A stretch of 64,000 bases of DNA, taken from contig NC_031496.1 of the NCBI RefSeq assembly GCF_000237925.1, forward strand, positions 2,956,650 through 3,020,649. The letters run 5' to 3'. Origin of the DNA: Schistosoma mansoni. Its lineage: Eukaryota > Platyhelminthes > Trematoda > Strigeidida > Schistosomatidae. Below, piece by piece: positions 11,530-23,542 of this stretch (its first letter is position 1; every line of letters begins with the position of its first letter). The notes below the pieces were generated by a model that worked only from the letters and a program-made list of their open reading frames with translations, did not search any database and was not told where the DNA came from. The position numbers were made by a program, and so were the translations under genes.

Positions 11530-13160
11530 TATTTACAAACGAGATCTTAACTGAACACTGAAGTGACTTTGGATTGTTCTAGAGTTCGGATACTTTCAAT
11601 TTTAGGGTGAGACTCGCAACCTGCTCTACTGGTTACAGAATACTGATAGGGAAAGGCAGATAGTGCCATTTACGGTGATTCTCAGGTTCTTTTCTGTCTT
11701 GTATATCGTGATATTGGTATCACCAAGCACGTACCAGGTGGTTGTATTACTACACTTGACCCTAAGCACGTTTCTGGTTGTCCCAATGCGTATCAAAATT
11801 TAAGTCTTTTGGAGAAGTAATATCAAAGGAGTCTCGTATCCCCTCCAAACTTGAAAGTCATCTACATATGGCTGAATTTCGGTGCTCATTTATTTCATTT
11901 ATAAACAATAAGAAAATGATAGACCAGAGGATTGATTCAGAGGGTACAGTGATTTTTACTGCAGGCACATGGAGGCAAATTATTGTGGCCTGACTAAGAT
12001 GCACCTTAACAGCACACTTTATTAAGGGATTACAGTCATCTTAAAAATTTAATGGTTTCGCATTATAAGATCTACCTACTAACATGGATACTAAAGAGAC
12101 AATCTTCAAGACATTCATCATGACCACTGTCCATGATTTTCGGCACTACAGAAAAGAAGATTATCGTTTTCTAACTGGAACCCCCCAGCTTGGGAACTTT
12201 CTGCTATTGCTCACTCCCCCTGGTGGGTTAGTGGGGGGGCAAAATATGAACAGTCACAAGTTTAAACCAGATGAGCTTGCCGTTGATAAACACTACTGCT
12301 AGCCAGCTACGTTCACTTTACATGTTAGTTTCACCAGCATCAAACATATTCTTGTGCCTCAAAATTCGTTTGGCTGTTTCTATTAAAAATTTGTTAAAAT
12401 GCACCAGACTAACTGAATAATTTACTACGATAAGCCCTGTAACATTTATGATCGTTTGATGCGACCTGTAGACTGGAAAGCCTCACGTAACTTAATGATA
12501 TCTGTGAACAAACTGTTACCATTGCTAGTCTTCAGCTCTAGGATGACTAGGGAAAAAAGAGTCAGCTTCAAATAAGTGCTACACACGGTAGTGTTTTTAG
12601 GAACCTCACGGTCCTGCTAGTGTGTCAATTTAGACCGGTCACAAGATGCCAGCAAAGTTGGTTCGTAATCACTGACTGTTGGAGTTCCATCCTTGTTGTC
12701 CGATTATGTGGTGGGCGCATCAATGGAAAAAGGGTTGACTTTCAAGCAACTGGCTTTTGGCTGGTCGATGCTGATATAGTACTGGTATAGTACTTATGTT
12801 CACGTTGAAAAACTTCATAATATCCCTCATAGGCAGCATCGAGCGGTCAGAGTAATGGATCATGATATACAAAGCGCGTGTACTACATCAAAAGGCGGGT
12901 TGGTTGAGAACACCAGTTAAGTGTGTTCGAGTGATGCCGATGTTTGCAAATGTGTATGGTTTATAAGTCGACTCCTATAGAAGTTTGAAACTACACTCAC
13001 TGAAGAAGGTAACGGGCCTACGAACTCTGATGAGGATTAAAGTGTCGTGCTGTAAGCAAGTTTAGGCACATTGCATCCAGTGTCAGCCCTCACTGTATTA
13101 CTAACTGCAAATAAACCAGATGGAACATGGCCAGTGATCAAGATGAATTCTCGGAGTTCC
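11530..13160. other. 1.63-kb spacer between inverted repeat arms
   Basis: No transposase, reverse transcriptase or other recognisable domain. Short open frames at 11778-11993 and 12084-12302 have no family resemblance. A G-run (GTGGGGGGGC) lies near 12231. A possible minus-strand acceptor (TTTATTTGCAG) near 13109 could add a third exon to the neighbouring gene. Confidence 0.45.
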
Positions 13161-13380
13161 ATAGAGTGTTGGAATAGCCGTACAGCGCAATAAACAGCTA
13201 GGAATTCTATACCGAAGAAGCTATAACTGGATTCAGTGTCTTGAAACCGTCTGGAGAAGGATACTTATGTTTGCGAAGCTTGGTGTACTCACTGTTGTAA
13301 GACTCCTCTGATCCTACGGCAATATTTGTGAACGCTTGAGTGTATTGGTGTGCAAGTGTATTTGACCTGATGATACTGTT
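13161..13380 (-). repeat. Right arm of the 220-bp inverted duplication
   Basis: Pairs with 11310-11529. Its outer end lies exactly at the AACAG splice acceptor of the minus-strand gene model, so the arm covers that gene's second exon and following sequence. Confidence 0.93.
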
Positions 13381-13532
13381 ATAATATTAATTATTATTAT
13401 TAATGATATATACAGAATGTACCTGTTAATATTGTACTGCGGTGCCTTCACCAATACTATAACTTGTTCACAGGGGTCTATCACACTGTGGTCGTGGATA
13501 TCAGCTTCTGCATAGCAGAGCTGGGCTTCCAT
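13207..13532 (-). CDS. Hypothetical small protein, two-exon model
   Basis: Family not recognised. Exon 1 is 13423-13532 (ATG at 13532; 36 codons plus 2 nt), donor AG|GTACAT; the intron is 47 nt (13376-13422), ending ATAACAG; exon 2 runs 13375-13207 to a TAG. Phases match (AG|T, Ser) and give 92 aa, starting MEAQLCYAEADIHDHSV and ending VIASSV. The composition is protein-like and soluble, with no signal peptide or membrane segment. Exon 2 lies in the right arm of the inverted duplication. The TAG stop is exactly the one base that differs between arms; the left arm has TGG there. An alternative donor inside exon 2 (AACA|GTGAGT) could splice to an acceptor near 13109, so the 3' end is uncertain. 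Confidence 0.45.
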
Positions 13533-14265
13533 TTCAATATTCTAGAATGGAATGAGTTGAAAGGTGGGTGTGTTTATAAGCCTTAATCACCAACTATTTA
13601 GGTTTCCCTTCCGTCTTCATATATGGAAATTTGTAGATAAAGAAATATCGGAAAATACAAAAGCAATACCTTCTAGTGTAAAATAAAACTTGAAAAATGA
13701 TATATAATACTACAACAAGGAAAAGATTTGCATTTTATGAATTGATGTACCGTATCATGTCAGGCTTGCCACCAGAGATGTCACAGATATTCTGGGTTTG
13801 ACAACGCCTTTACACGTAACATCTACATAATCGAAGTATACTAGCACAGCCAGATCTGAAACCAGGAATAAAGGGGTTCCAAGACGTAAAAAAGGCTATG
13901 GGTAATTCAATAAGTGTTTGGCCGAAACTGTTTAGTAGCTGCATAGGATACACAACACGGCGTACCCAGTCACCTGGTGCGGATTTGTGACCGAGCGCCT
14001 TTACTTAGATGTGTTGGGTGAGATTGATGAGGTCAGAGTCAATGTCAATGACATACCGGATTACTTATTTTGTGGTTTATCTATCTCTACGAGCTAAATA
14101 AGTGTGTGGAAACTAAGTTAGTGAAGGTTTTCTCAGACTCTCTTGCTATGGATGACTACAACTTATATCCACTTTTCTTATCTTAAAGAACAATTAGAAT
14201 ATTGACACGTCTTGTACTTTTGCACATCGTTGCCATAGCAAAACGTTTAGGTGATATGGTGTAGT
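13533..14265. other. Unannotated stretch
   Basis: AT-rich to about 13.75 kb. The last ~200 nt may be the decayed 5' part of the CR1-like element that follows. No exon recognised. Confidence 0.35.
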
Positions 14266-15182
14266 CGGCTTCGAGTCGCGATTGACTGTGCTTAGTGGAG
14301 TCCCCCAAGATACAGTTTTGGGGCCAGTGTTATTCCTCCTGTACGTAAATGACCTCCCTCGTCTACTATCGTCATCGGTCTTGCTATATGCTGAGATGTC
14401 AGGATATGGAGAGCGATACAAAGTAAGGGTTATAACTTAGAACTCCAAAACGACCTGGAGAAATTACCTGAATGGTCCCAATGTCGATAAATACTTCTAA
14501 GTTTATCGTGATGCATATCGGTCATCAAGGTACAGATACATACGCGATGAATAACACTGAAGTACCTAGTGTCCAGACACACAATGACTTAGGAGTCATC
14601 GTTAGCCAAGACTTAAAGACTACTGCACACTGCCGTGCAATAGCCGTCAAAGGTTTCAGAACTTTATAGTCAATACGTAGGGCTTATAGTCATATCGACG
14701 CCAAAACGTTTCTGACTTTGTATACAGTATTCGTGCGTCCTAAACTTGAGCACTGCATACAAGCGGCTAGCCCCTGCTTGAGAAAAGACAGTGAGCTTTT
14801 GGAAAGGGTCCAGAGAACAGCAACTAAGCTGATTCCTGGAATAGCGAAGCTCCCGTGTGATGATAGACTGACCAAGCTCAACCCATTCCCTCTATCATAT
14901 CGAAGAACTAGAGGCTGCTTGATTACAGTTTTCAAATTGCTTAGTGATAAAGTTGCACCTGATATGCCCTCATTTTTCTTGTCTTCCAAAACAGAAAATC
15001 TACGAGGACACTCCAAAAAAGTTCGCAAGCCCAGAACGAATTGCTTGTCAGCTGACTATCGACTTTCCCATCGAATCGTCAATGAGTGGAATTCATCACC
15101 TCAGCACGTGGTTGAGGCTACATCCGTCGACTCCTTCAAAAGAAAGTTGGATCAACCGAGAAACCATAATCGCCAGGACTAA
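14266..15182 (+). pseudogene. CR1-like non-LTR retrotransposon, 5'-truncated RT
   Basis: Begins inside the RT palm with [19 protein letters not shown] and LLYAEMS (family form SGVPQGSVLGPxLFLLYxNDLP, YADD). It continues to the C-terminal region with LEHCIQAASPCL, LERVQRRATK-like residues and YRRTRGCLITVFKLL, ending at 15182. Stops and frameshifts break the frame and the catalytic aspartates are lost. 5' truncation is typical of target-primed reverse transcription. Confidence 0.8.
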
Positions 15183-15829
15183 TACAGGCCATCAAGCCTC
15201 CTGTTCCTTCCAAACTGAAACTGACTAAGATCACCACTACTGGAAGATTACGTGTCAGATATCGAGTTGGATCCCTCGGTAGACCAAAAACCAGAAGGCT
15301 GTTGACGGTTGCAATAAGATATATTTGTTGGCGATATCGTGGTATCGAAAGAATACCGAGACGTGCCAAAGTTTACAAACGGTACTACGGAGCGTATGAG
15401 AGTTCGTGCAAGGTCACAGGCGACGGAAGAAAGTGTAAGTTTTGTACACTTAAACAAACAAGTAGAGCAAAACAATCACTGGTAAAATTGGTCAAAATAA
15501 TAATTGTTTCTATTACATCAGTCGCATTCTCGTCATAAAAGTAGGTCACTGCGACGGATTGAATAAATTTGACCTCAATCAGCAATGCACTTGGGTGTAT
15601 GTTACTTGGCGTTTTCTGAAATACACAATTCTCCGAAAGACATATATACAACTAAGCTAATCTACAGTCACGCTTTTGAACGGGAAGACTAGTCCTAACG
15701 TAATTTGCTTTTCTCGAACTTTTCCTGTGTTCTTACGCAACAAAAGTACCATTTCCTATCTAAAGAATTTATTCTCAGCTATACGTTCGGTAGATTACTC
15801 TTTTTAGAGTTTCACTCAACTCAAGGAAT
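15183..15829. other. CR1 3' flank with an unassigned basic open frame
   Basis: An open plus-strand frame of about 115 codons (roughly 15193-15538) is rich in Lys/Arg, with LRVRYRVGSLGRPKTRRLL and a CKFC pair. It starts in what looks like CR1 3' UTR. No family recognised; probably fortuitous. Confidence 0.3.
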
Positions 15830-18800
15830 ATCCAAAACCTGGATATGGTCTCAGTTTACGGACCTGGAGCTAGCAATACCTGGAATATCTTTATTTCTCA
15901 ACGACAGAAAAACAGGAATGGGGGGGTGGGGTGGCAGTATACCTACGATCATGCCTGGAGGCGCACCAACTTCACAACCAAGGGTTTCCCAACCTTGATG
16001 AATCAGTATGGTGCTCAGTAAGATTGTCTACTACCTCAAGGTATCTAGTTGGGGTCATATACAGGAAGCTAACTGCCGACATCGAGTATGACAATCGTTT
16101 GTTGGAAGGATTAACTCGCTCTACGCGTCTTGGATTCTCTCATATCCTGATTCTAGGGGACTTCAATCTTCCTAGAATCAACTTCACGGAACATACCTAC
16201 ATTGGAAGTGACAACTCTACTGAAGCTCGTTTCTTCAACCTCATCGATGACCTGGAATTATTCGAAAATGTGAAGTCGGCAACTCGTTGAAGAAATAGTC
16301 AGACGCCGTCGCGCTTAGACTGGGTATTCACAGATGAAGAATTCCTAGTCGCCGACCTCTCAACCCTGGCTCCCCTGGGGAAAATGATCACGCCGTCCTA
16401 TCCTTCAGTTTTGTCAGCAAAACGGAGCTAAGATATCCCACCGAAAGCAGTCGCTGGAATTTCAAACGGTTGAATGTGTGAGCTTTACATGACTATCTAT
16501 AACAGATGGATTGGGATGTTCACCCTCAACTTGAAGTGGATGCTCATTGGGATTTCTTACTGCACACGCTCTCATGTGCTACTGAGCATTCAGTTCCTCA
16601 AATGGTCCCAAAAAGCTACAAACAGCCCACAATCATCAAGAACCGCACTCTTCGTTTGCTAAACCACAAAAGGCACTGTTGAGCAGAATATAAAGAACTG
16701 ACAACAACGGCACGTACAGGCAATACAAACATATGAAGAACATATGCAAAAAGGCAATAAGAGAAGACAGGCTTCAGTACCAGACCAAGCTTATCGACAA
16801 ATTTGTTTCCAATCCGAAAAGCTTATTCCGTTACGCAGCTTCTCTTCGACAAGGCAAAACTGGAGTTTAACAACTGCTAGGTCCTAATGGTCTGGCCAAT
16901 AAGGACGGTGATGCCGCGAATCTTTTGGCTGAACAATACTCTCAGATATTTCAGCCGACCCATATCAATATGCTGACGAAAGCTTCACCTACACCTGCAC
17001 AGAACTTTCCGAAGTAGACCTGAGCGCTGACCTGGTGCTCCGTAAACTGTAGCACATAAAAAAAGTCACTTTTCCCGGTCCAGATTTGGTACATTCTGCT
17101 GTATTGAGGGAAGCAGCTTCAATCCTGGCATCACCACTTAGCGTCATGTTTTCACACTCGCTAAGCCGAATCAAACTGCCGTAAATTTGGAAGCTGGTGC
17201 ACATCACACCAATTTTCAAAGGAGGTCGACGCAGTGAACCCTCAAGCTACCGACCAATAGCTCTTCTATCTATACCTACTGAAATTATGGAGTCTTTGAT
17301 ATACGACAGTTTACAGGAATACTTATTGTTATGACTAGTAAAAAATGAGCAAGAGACGTATGATTATTCGTTATTGACTTTATGTCCGGCTTCTATCACG
17401 TGAATTATCCACCAATGGGAATACGACTTTTCCGACCTTAACACTGTGACAATCAATGACGTTCGATCAGTATGAGTAATCTAGCGTCATTATTGGTCCC
17501 TTATCCGCCTAGTCCTTCCACTTGAGTCCAGAACACCAATGACAACTTGTGCTATGCGAATCTATGCGAATCGTTTATTTCAAACATACTCTGTTTATAT
17601 ACTAGGCAGATAGACCACATCACACCGTAAAATAGAAAATAATATTTGTACAAAATCAAACCAAATGTGGCTGTGAACGTGGGAGACAATAATCAATAAA
17701 CTGAGTATAGTTTAGGAACAGTAAATCGTATGATAATAATCAATAGGTCAAAATAAAGCTTATAATAAGCTGAATATAGATATACTTAATCTAGTTACTG
17801 AGTAGTTATACAATAGGAATATATATAGAATAATCGTCCATTAATAGGTCCTGAGAGTTACCCGTACTTATGTCTTCGCCAGGATATAAAACTTATTATC
17901 CTTAAAGCTTCAGATCTACAAAAGTGATACTTATGAAAGGTTCAATGGTTTGAGGTATGAAGGTGTTCATTATTGTTTATCATTAAGGAGTCTCAAATAT
18001 ACGGCGGTATACACGAATACTTATTATCGTTTAAGTTTTTCTCACCCCAACAGCAAGGTTTCAGAAAGGGTCAATCTTGTACGACCAACCTGCTGACTGC
18101 GGTGGATAGATGGACAACCATGCTTGATAGCAAGGGGAAGGTTGATGTCATTTACCTTGGTTTCCCAAACGCTTTTGATAGGGTCGACCACATATGTCTT
18201 ATCAGTAAGCTTAGACGATTGGGTATCAAGCCCCCTCTGATTGACTGGCTCACTTCATATCTAGAAAATCGACATTTTAAGGTCAGGGTTAACTTCACTT
18301 TCTCTCAGGCCATGGAATGTCCTAGTGGGGTCCTCCAGGGCTCAATACTAGGAGCTCTTCTCTTCCTGATTTACATTAACGATCTTCCACAACAAGTTTC
18401 ATCTGACTTATTGCTTTTTGCTGATGGTGTGAAACGTCGGAGAGAGATACGAGACCATAGGGGTATACTAGCCCTTCAGGAGGATCTGACCCGACTTCAA
18501 AGTTGGGCAGACGATAACGGACTTACCTTCAACACTTCAAAGTGCAAAGTAGTCCATCTGCAACATGTTGCAGACTATAGTTACAACTTAGGAAACTCCC
18601 ATCTAGAAGTTTTCCGAGTCGAAAAAGATTTAGGAGCGTTGGTACTGTGACAAAAACGACTTTCAAGCAAACTTTGCACTGGTAACATTGAGGCGCATTT
18701 TTGGCCAGTTTGACGGTAGAACTTTCCACATAATCTTCAACAGTTTTATTCGTCCCCATTTAGAGTACGGAAACATAGTATTTCCTCCCTCCCTCCAAAA

Positions 18801-18985
18801 GGATGAGGACACTCTGGAACGTATCCAACGTCGAGCCACGAAATCAGTTCGGGGACTCAAATTTAAACCTTATGAAGAGCGCCTCCAATTCACTGCCGAC
18901 TGAGCTAGTCCAAGCGACTTCCAAGGAGTCCTTTAAGAGGAAACTTGACTTATTCTCAAGGACTAAGGATAACATATTATTATGA
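15830..18985 (+). pseudogene. CR1-like non-LTR retrotransposon (endonuclease plus RT), interrupted
   Basis: In order: an APE-type endonuclease from ~15860 (LELAIPGISLF, DRKTGMGG, then after a frameshift in a G-run VAVYLRSCL and LILGDFNLPRINF); a linker with LDWVFTDEEF and ENDHAVLSF; the RT start with EPSSYRPIALLSIPTEIME; then a 687-bp insertion. After it come PQQQGFRKGQSCTTNLL, a catalytic-region FPNAFDRVDH, GVLQGSILGALLFLIYIND and LLLFADGVK (YADD changed to FADG). The C-terminus (LEYGNIVFPP, LERIQRRATKS) runs to 18985. Many lesions; inactive. Confidence 0.85.
17328..18014 (-). mobile_element. 687-bp insertion with 11-bp target-site duplication
   Basis: Interrupts the CR1-like RT. GAATACTTATT stands at 17317-17327 and again at 18015-18025, and the RT frame (EYLL) continues across when one copy is removed in thought. 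Read on the minus strand, the insert is related to 57627-58285: shared landmarks include the ATACAATAGG/CCTATTGTAT block, AATAAAGCTTATAATAAG and a GTTCTGGACT...TCTAGA block. The termini show no clear inverted repeats. Family unknown; an LTR or non-autonomous element is possible. Confidence 0.75.
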
Positions 18986-19256
18986 TTTACCAATTTCTTT
19001 TTTCCTCTATTATCGTTAATATACCTAGGTCCTTGCCTGGAGGTATTGGTGATCCACTGCTACTAGACACGGAAGCCCATTAAGCGAAAGCTTCTATTCC
19101 GTCCACAACCATTTGAACCATTTGACCTGAGACACTTGAAATATGGAATTGGCGCCTTGAGGCGCCCAAGGTCGCTGAAACGGATAGCAGGTAACTTCAC
19201 TAAGCCGATTTTTATTTTTCCTGCTCCCTCAGTGCTACTCGTCAAACTCAGTGAAT

Positions 19257-19918
19257 ATGAGAGATCTAAAGAAAGATGAGTTCGATAAAGTTGTAGCCAA
19301 ACTACAGAAATAGTAACTCTGTGATTTATCCTCAACAGTTTTAAGTATTAAAGATGTCGATGAATTATTGAACAGACCAGACGACAAGTACAATTTCTAC
19401 TACCATCGTGATCGTGTCTTTTATTGCCGGTAAGCTTCAACTTATATTCTAAAATGTGCTTTCAAAACTTTTAGTTCAACGCTCGCAAAACACGCAGCAT
19501 CAATCAAGAAAAAACATTTGCTAAGCTTTGGAACTTGTATCGGTCGCTTCTCAAAAACAGGCAACTTTAGACTCCACATAACCGCTCTCGACTTCTTATC
19601 ACCGTATGCCATGTTTCGTGTATGGTTAAAAGCATCTGCTGAACAACAGTTTCTTTACGGACAAAATGTTTTGCGATCAGGTATCGCTAAGATGTCGGAC
19701 AACACTCCGCAGTATACCGGTGTTGTTGTGATGAACATGAGTGATATGCCTCTAGTAATGTACACAACGAAAATTCGTATCTAACTTATCATTTTCAGGG
19801 TTTCGGGGTTGCTGCCAAGTCATCTCTGCAAGTAAAAAACACTGATCCCATGACAATAGTCCTCTTTCACCAAGCCGATATTGGGGAGTATATTCGATCG
19901 GAAGAAACTATCGTCTGA
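19257..19918 (+). CDS. NIP7: 60S ribosome biogenesis factor NIP7
   Basis: Nucleolar protein needed for pre-rRNA processing and 60S subunit assembly. Model: exons 19257-19312, 19346-19429, 19475-19754, 19799-19918; introns of 33, 45 and 44 nt; phases agree; 179 aa, against 180 in human. The N-terminal domain holds [20 protein letters not shown] and [20 protein letters not shown]. The C-terminal PUA domain holds [70 protein letters not shown] and ends EETIV. Intron 1 ends in TTTTAAG and introns 2-3 in TTTTAG and TTTTCAG; the AAG acceptor was chosen because the upstream CAG would hit a stop in frame. Start: the only ATG in frame, context TGAATATGA. All key blocks are intact, so it should be functional. 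Confidence 0.96.
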
Positions 19919-19962
19919 AATACATGAATAACATTACTTAATACTGATTTGTTCTGTTCGTA

Positions 19963-19970
19963 TATAAACT
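19963..19970 (+). promoter_or_regulatory. TATA-like box upstream of the 56-aa candidate gene
   Basis: TATATAAA-type sequence (GTATATAAAC) about 40 nt before the ATG at 20009 and 45 nt after the NIP7 stop. It is placed as a core promoter would be, but AT-rich DNA makes such matches common. Confidence 0.3.
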
Positions 19971-20008
19971 TTCTTTGAACACCAAGTTGTTGGCTAAATG
20001 GCATTATA

Positions 20009-20315
20009 ATGAAAATGTTACTTGGAGACCATGCTATCTTGTTTAAGGCAGGAGGTATGTATACACAACCGTTCAGGTGTAGGTTTATGGGTCGTTAGTT
20101 TCAAATATTTGCCTTCCATACTCATCGGGGTTTTTATGTATGTGCTTGCGTTTTTATTGTATTCCAGTAGCATTTACTTTCCTCATTCAGGCCAGTATTA
20201 TGTGCCACTTCAAAATGATCCAGTTGCAAGTGTGCTCCTCTTTGTACTTAAAAAAATAAATGTTAGTGAGATTCCTCATGTGTATGGACTACCATATTTT
20301 GGAAATCAAAACTGA
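20009..20315 (+). CDS. Candidate small protein, 56 aa, two exons
   Basis: Family not recognised. Exon 1 20009-20054 (ATGAAAATG start), donor GGAG|GTATGT; intron 136 nt; acceptor CTCATTCAG at 20190; exon 2 20191-20315 ending TGA. Phases match (G|GC, Gly). The product starts MKMLLGDHAILFKAGGQYY and ends HVYGLPYFGNQN, with a short hydrophobic run (VASVLLFVL) that is too short for a confident membrane helix. It begins 90 nt after NIP7 on the same strand, so it could instead be NIP7 3' UTR. Strong splice signals and a protein-like second exon argue for a gene. Confidence 0.45.
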
Positions 20316-22300
20316 TAATCCACTTGTAAATAGCTTTAGATCTATGTTTCCGTAGTTCATAAAGATCAATATCAAGAAGCTATTTTTAATATTGAAAGAA
20401 AATTTAGATTTACGCATAGAGCCGAAAAAGTGTGGATCATAACTTCAGTTTAACATTTGGTAGATGCTGTATTACATGAATGCGAAATTTACAAAATATG
20501 TAATTCGAAAATGTTCATTTCTGGATAAATTTATTACATACTTCATACGCAGTTATATCACCAAGTAAACGGTACTGAGGTCAAGTACTATCTTCTGACC
20601 AAGTAGGGTTACGTTGTGAGCCTGCAATTCAAGTTTCATGGGTCATGCTACATATATCAGCTCACCGATCATTCAAATATGTGGCTCAGTGGTAATCATA
20701 GAAGCTAAAGTTAACTAGGTCAAGATACGACAAAATTGTGTGGGGTTGTCCAGGTCGATACAAGCTGTAACTTTCACTATGCGAAGGTCGGTTTTGTCTT
20801 TCAAACTATCAGCGTACAGAGATTCTGTTTATCTGACGGAAAAATAAAGTCCTCTACATATGCCGTAAGTAGTCTAAAGTGAAGTGCGAATAGCAACAGA
20901 TTGCCAATTAGTATGGGGTTTAAGTAATACAAACACCAATCCTTACTTAGTGTAACTCTCCTAACGATTATGTGTTTGTGATTTGCCTTAAGCCACATTT
21001 TACTCGAAGATCATTGAGACTATCTGGCTTCTCAAACAGAAGAAGGTTGTGCGGGGCTCGAATACGTGAGGTAACAGCTCAAATCCTGATAACTTGTGTG
21101 CGGTTATTACGCGGTGTAGCAGTGATTCTCACCAACTAATGAATGAAATGGGTTTCTGTCACTGGTTGGTCTACAAAATATCCCTTCATCAACTTTAAAT
21201 CGGGTCAGTGGTCTTCAACCTCCATTAGCCTTCCTGTTTATTGTGTAAGTGGCGTATTCATGATGCTCCAATTCGTTAATGTGTTGAACAAGATAAAATC
21301 AACGTTGGTCTAACAGCTGATGGTAGGTATGTACTAGTCGTTATTAATCATAAAGTTTAAACAATCACACCGTATGGTTTGCATTCATGCTCCGTTCTGC
21401 TAACTACAAAGTATTACAGTCTTTTTTCCTTACTATTATTTCTGTCTAGTCAAACCCCAAGGCATTGTCAGGTATACAGGTTAAGAAATTCCCAATTAAC
21501 GACTATGTTGCCCTAGCTGTGTGAGAAAAGTATCTATGCTTATTTTGCCTCGTGATTGTTATCAGTCTCTTCGATTGTCTTAGAAACTAAAAGTACAACT
21601 ATAATCAATATAAAACGTTTTTGTCGGAAAAAATAGTAAATATGCTGTTTGGGACGAATTTTATCTTTATCTGTAGAAAAACCGTAAACTTCCCGAATTG
21701 TCAGATTCGGGCACATGCAAGAGATGCTAAACAGAAACGTAAGCTACTGGTGTCACGAACCTTGAGTTTCCTTTGTTTTGTACTTTTCAAGCTATCCCTC
21801 ATATTGTCAAATTCCTTCTAAGCACTTTGATGCACAACCTACAATTCCTCTTCTGACAAACCTCTAGTCAGCAGGAAATTAGAACTACTTGCAAATAACT
21901 GAGTTTACTCTTTAATATGAACTTCATTAAGTTACGAATTTTCTTGTTTTCAGTAACTGACCGTTTTTTGACTCAAAATTGATATCTGGATCACATTATT
22001 TACTTCTTTCATGCTACTGGGATGAATGACACAGAACACCATTGAAAGTTACATAAAACCAGTAATTTACGAACCTCAACATCAATTCTTCATTAGGTAA
22101 TTAGTTTCCTAATTCCGTGCGTTTAGGAACACTTCAAGTTTGCAGGTCGCTAGTAAGATTTCTCAATGCTGCTTTAAGCTCCAGCCTACTGATATTAACT
22201 GATGATTTGATTTCTAATCAAGTTTTGGATTTCATTGTCTTCATTTTTCAGAAGGTTTGTGTTTTAAGGTACTTCAGAAATACAAACGTACTCACCTGAT
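20316..22300. other. Intergenic, nothing recognised
   Basis: AT-rich with scattered short open frames (for example 21621-21821). No splice-consistent exons or repeats shared with the window were found. Confidence 0.4.
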
Positions 22301-22433
22301 TCGGTCTGGGCACCAGGGCATTATCACAGTTTTCACAGAAGTCTAATGAGACGACATTTTGTGTGGGCCATATATATCTGGTGCCCACCCGTACCAATGT
22401 TTATGTTTTTAAAAAATGAATAAATAAATAACT
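22301..22433 (+). mobile_element. S-type SINE-like repeat, 3' fragment
   Basis: Carries the 3' third of the S family: TCTGGGCACCAGGGCA, then TATCTGGTGCCC, ACCAATGTTTATG and an AATAAATAAATAA tail. Confidence 0.75.
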
Positions 22434-23512
22434 CGTAATTAATATTCCGCTTTCAGCAGTTTAACTACTGTGCTTTTTCTCGCTCTGTTTGAGGTTCCAC
22501 TGAAACTTTAAAGTATGTTTCGTTTATGAAGAAAGATTTGGTTTTCTTAAGGTGGAAGTTGATGAATTTCTGGTTGTGTTTTTCAGTACCACATCTATAT
22601 TGGTCACCTACTTGCATTCATCAGAAAATTATGATATTCACGAGCATACATAACCTTGTACTAGTTGGGACCTAGTTCAGTACGTATTTGATGTATTTGT
22701 GACGAGATAAGTTAAACTAATAGGCTTATTGACGCGACTATCTGAGCTCAACGGGGTTGCGGAAACCAGTATTTGTTCCGTCCCTAGTGAATTATACTGT
22801 TAGCATTTGTGGGCCGAGGTTATTTGTTAACTGTTAGCTCATACATATCAGCCATTCCAAAATTTAATAATCAGTCGAGTTATAACACCTGCTGAAAGGA
22901 CTGAGTAACCAATTGTAATATATCGTATATCAAAAAGCGGTTGTTAGTTGTATTACTTATAGCAAAACGCATTTGAAGAAAATCCAGTCATCGCCAAAGT
23001 TGAGATGACTTTAACTGTCTAATTTGAATATATTAATCTCGTCAACATCACTAGTTTGTGTAACCGGATGTTCCGGTACCAGGTGTTAAACCTCTAAAAT
23101 CATACTGACTATTAGCATGGATATGACTTTTCATTGTCCCGTTTACTTATTGAATATAAGGAAAATTATTTGGTTCAAGTTCACCGTAAATTAATTAGGT
23201 GAGCGGTTATTTTATCCTCGGATATATGACAACTTTCAAAATATGTAAGGATTAATAATGGTATTTTGATCATTTAGAGTGTTTATAACCACAAATTATC
23301 CTGCACAGTGTTAGGTGTTATGCAGTTTTCATCATGATATTCGGCAGTGCCCAAGTACAATTCAAGTAACAGATTAGACATGTTACCGAGATCATGGAAA
23401 CAAGCATACTAGATGTTTAATTTCTCATGAAATATTGTTACCAGGAGTTTCTTTTTTTTTATAACAAAATCAGGTATTCAAAATTCATTTATAGTTTCAT
23501 TATCATTATTAT
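22434..23512. other. Intergenic, nothing recognised
   Basis: AT-rich, no coding or repeat signature noticed. Confidence 0.4.
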
Positions 23513-23542
23513 GACTACTACTACTACTACTACTACTACTAC
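23513..23542 (+). repeat. (ACT)n microsatellite running into a gap
   Basis: At least ten ACT units before the run of N, so the true length is unknown and probably caused the gap. Confidence 0.9.

Noticed and set aside
11310-13380. A DNA transposon with 220-bp terminal inverted repeats
   Set aside because: The arms carry exon sequence that lines up with a splice acceptor. No transposase remnant or target duplication is visible; an inverted duplication fits better.
15193-15538. Basic open frame with CKFC pair as a ribosomal or zinc-binding protein
   Set aside because: It begins within CR1 3' UTR and matches no family; composition alone is not evidence.
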